Shown: positions 62,669-64,000 of the stretch, in pieces
Numbering within the stretch: the stretch's first letter is position 1
Layout of the letters: each line of letters begins with the position of its first letter
NCBI GenBank assembly: GCA_017509755.1
Contig: JAFWOY010000039.1
Coordinates: 88,738-152,737, forward strand
Direction: 5' to 3'
Length of the DNA stretch: 64,000 nucleotides
From: Bacteroidales bacterium
GTDB taxonomy: Bacteria; Bacteroidota; Bacteroidia; Bacteroidales; UBA932
Translations under genes and position numbers: made by a program
Notes under the pieces: model-generated
What the model was told of the DNA's origin: nothing
Seen by the model: only the letters and a program-made list of their open reading frames with translations
Databases searched by the model: none

Positions 62669-64000
62669 TCAATCCTTGTACTTGATCGTGGCTACCGATG
62701 TATCATATTCGAAAGTCTGGATCGTCTGGCCCGTCTTTAGCCAGATCTCTGTCAACTGAGGATTTGAACCGCATCTCAACTTGGTCAACACGGTGTTGTG
62801 GCTTACGTCTAGGTTCGTCAATTGATTACCATAGCAATACAAATATTCCAACGCGGTGTTCTGGCTCACGTCTAGGCTCGTCAATTGATTCTGGTAGCAA
62901 TCCAACCGCGTCAACGCGGTGTTCTGGCTCACATCCAGGCTCGTCAATTGATTGCCGCCGCAATTCAATTTGGTCAACGCGGTGTTGTGGCTCACGTCTA
63001 GGCTCGTCAATTGATTATATTCGCAATACAAATAGGTCAACGCGGTGTTGTGGCTTACGTCTAGGCTCGTCAATTGATTATCGCCGCAAAGCATTGTCTT
63101 CAACGCGGTGTTGTGGCTTACGTCTAGGCTCGTCAATTGATTTCTTAGGCAGTCGAAATCTCGTAACGCGGTGTTCTGGCTCACGTCAAGACTCGTCAAT
63201 TGATTCTGGTAGCAATCCAACCGCGTCAACGCGGTGTTCTGGCTCACATCCAGGCTCGTCAATTGATTTTCGTAACACAACAACGTCCTCAATGCGGTGT
63301 TATGGCTCACGTCTAGGCTCGTCAATTGATTGCCGTAGCAAGCCAAATAGGTCAATGCGGTGTTTTGGCTCACGTCAAGGCTCGCCAATTGCCCTTGATA
63401 AGACCCATTAGACAAACTTCCCTGACAAATCAAAGTCTTCAAATTCACGAAGTGCTCTATCCCACCCAACGAACTTATGCTATCCGTGTTGACACTGATC
63501 GATTCCACAACCCCCGCCTCAGACATCGATATCTCTCCGTCTTCGTCCGTGTCGAAGTTCTCTACACAGTACGCCTTGAAGTTCGCGTCCGCGAAGACCA
63601 CTTTCTCCGACGCTGTGAAATCTACCGCCGTCTTCAACGGCTTCATGTGGCTCCGCACTACCGCTATCTCCTTGTCCGTGCTCTTCTCGAATGTCCGACC
63701 TTCCGGATCCGTCACGACAAACGACAATCCCTGCGTGAACGTCGTCGCAGGAATCACGAACCAGAACTCCACCGGCGCGTCCTTCGTCGAGCCCGTCAGG
63801 TCCACAGGGTCGTCGCACTCCAGCGTCACCTGCTTGTACGTCGTGTATCGGCTTCCCTTCTGCATCGTCACGGTGGGGTCGCCTCCCAATACTGTCGACA
63901 CCTTCACGTCGCCCGCCAGGATCTCGTTATTGTTGCCCTCCAGCGTGATCGACGACACGCTACCTTCTCCATATAGTCGTAGGACAACGTAACCCCCTAC
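62669..64000 (-). CDS. Fimbrillin-like LRR lipoprotein, N-terminally truncated by window edge
   Basis: The last 443 residues of a larger protein; the reading frame runs off the window with no start. The visible part opens with a fimbrillin-type beta domain (SSITLEGNNNEILAGDVKVS through VEFWFVIPATTFTQGLSF), then a calcium-binding-like loop DTDEDGEISMSEAG, then ten leucine-rich repeats of 21 residues with the pattern LTSLDVSxNTALxxLxCxxNQ, and a C-terminal NPQLTEIWLKTGQTIQ. The missing N-terminus is expected to resemble that of the shorter neighbour (SCEMEDVV). Such proteins are cell-surface adhesin-like lipoproteins, but the ligand is not known. Confidence 0.85.
   Translation of the reverse strand, partial: VGGYVVLRLYGEGSVSSITLEGNNNEILAGDVKVSTVLGGDPTVTMQKGSRYTTYKQVTLECDDPVDLTGSTKDAPVEFWFVIPATTFTQGLSFVVTDPEGRTFEKSTDKEIAVVRSHMKPLKTAVDFTASEKVVFADANFKAYCVENFDTDEDGEISMSEAGVVESISVNTDSISSLGGIEHFVNLKTLICQGSLSNGSYQGQLASLDVSQNTALTYLACYGNQLTSLDVSHNTALRTLLCYENQLTSLDVSQNTALTRLDCYQNQLTSLDVSQNTALRDFDCLRNQLTSLDVSHNTALKTMLCGDNQLTSLDVSHNTALTYLYCEYNQLTSLDVSHNTALTKLNCGGNQLTSLDVSQNTALTRLDCYQNQLTSLDVSQNTALEYLYCYGNQLTNLDVSHNTVLTKLRCGSNPQLTEIWLKTGQTIQTFEYDTSVATIKYKD
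62762..63388 (-). repeat. Tandem 63-bp repeat array encoding LRR units
   Basis: Ten units (nine of 63 bp and a last one of 60 bp), each containing a near-identical LTSLDVS-encoding segment and a variable five-to-seven residue window. Units 3 and 8 encode the same 21 residues (LTSLDVSQNTALTRLDCYQN plus Q), pointing to duplication or gene conversion within the array. Confidence 0.85.

Noticed and set aside
62762..63388. Regular direct repeats that could suggest a CRISPR array
   Set aside because: The period is 63 bp, in frame, and encodes leucine-rich repeats; there are no constant repeats with unique spacers and no cas genes.

Overview
The window looks like a chromosomal segment of a high-GC member of the Bacteroidales, probably gut or rumen associated. 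Supporting signs are: recurrent promoters with the Bacteroidetes -7 element TAnnTTTG instead of a sigma70 -10 box and no consistent Shine-Dalgarno sequences; an ATP synthase operon in the order atpD-atpC-atpB-atpE-atpF-atpH-atpA-atpG; DUF4831, DoxX-like (BT_3928-type), GH92, M49, C11 and M6 proteins; a 58-residue histone-H1-like protein; and fimbrillin-like/LRR lipoproteins. No rRNA, tRNA, CRISPR array, integrase or transposase was seen.

Layout. 1-9.2 kb: a truncated M3 peptidase, yqeY, a GH3 lipoprotein, a phosphoribosyltransferase-fold gene coupled to codB, a secreted LolA-like protein, a 555-bp gene-free stretch packed with palindromic repeats, then an MFS transporter and ROK sugar kinase. 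9.2-15.8 kb: the complete F1Fo ATP synthase operon. 15.9-29.3 kb: secreted and periplasmic enzymes, namely a TlpA-like thioredoxin lipoprotein, an M28 peptidase, a minus-strand operon of GH92 mannosidase plus two paralogous transglutaminase lipoproteins plus cutC, DUF4831 and pepD. 29.3-30.6 kb: rpsF-rpsR-rplI with a candidate S6:S18 leader. 30.7-48 kb: mostly housekeeping (tmk, folP, rplY, pth, hslR-like, ftsB-like, manA, alr) mixed with peptidases (M49, C11, S41, CPBP) and an AGCS symporter. 48-54.6 kb: lipid-linked glycosyltransferase genes, an M6 protease, holA and cca. 54.8-61.9 kb: a tightly coupled five-gene operon of an RND/MMPL-type exporter, FakA-like fatty acid kinase, DegV/FakB-like protein, GNAT-like protein and PlsX. 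61.9-64 kb: a small peptide gene and two fimbrillin-like LRR lipoproteins, the last running off the window.

How they work together. The operon at 54.8-61.9 kb contains the parts needed to move an acyl chain, phosphorylate it (FakA with FakB) and exchange acyl-phosphate with acyl-ACP (PlsX); this is the most interesting metabolic unit here. The GH92/transglutaminase/GH3/M28/M49/C11 enzymes fit a glycan- and peptide-scavenging envelope lifestyle, with ManA, the ROK kinase and the MFS carrier handling sugars.

The most unusual non-genic content is three families of palindromic repeats: (i) a roughly 120-150 bp element with a conserved core and locus-specific terminal inverted repeats, one copy intergenic and one inserted in frame inside cutC; (ii) paired double-hairpin cassettes whose two stems match each other within a locus but differ between loci, while the spacer is conserved; (iii) a 111-bp element with terminal inverted repeats present twice in opposite orientation.
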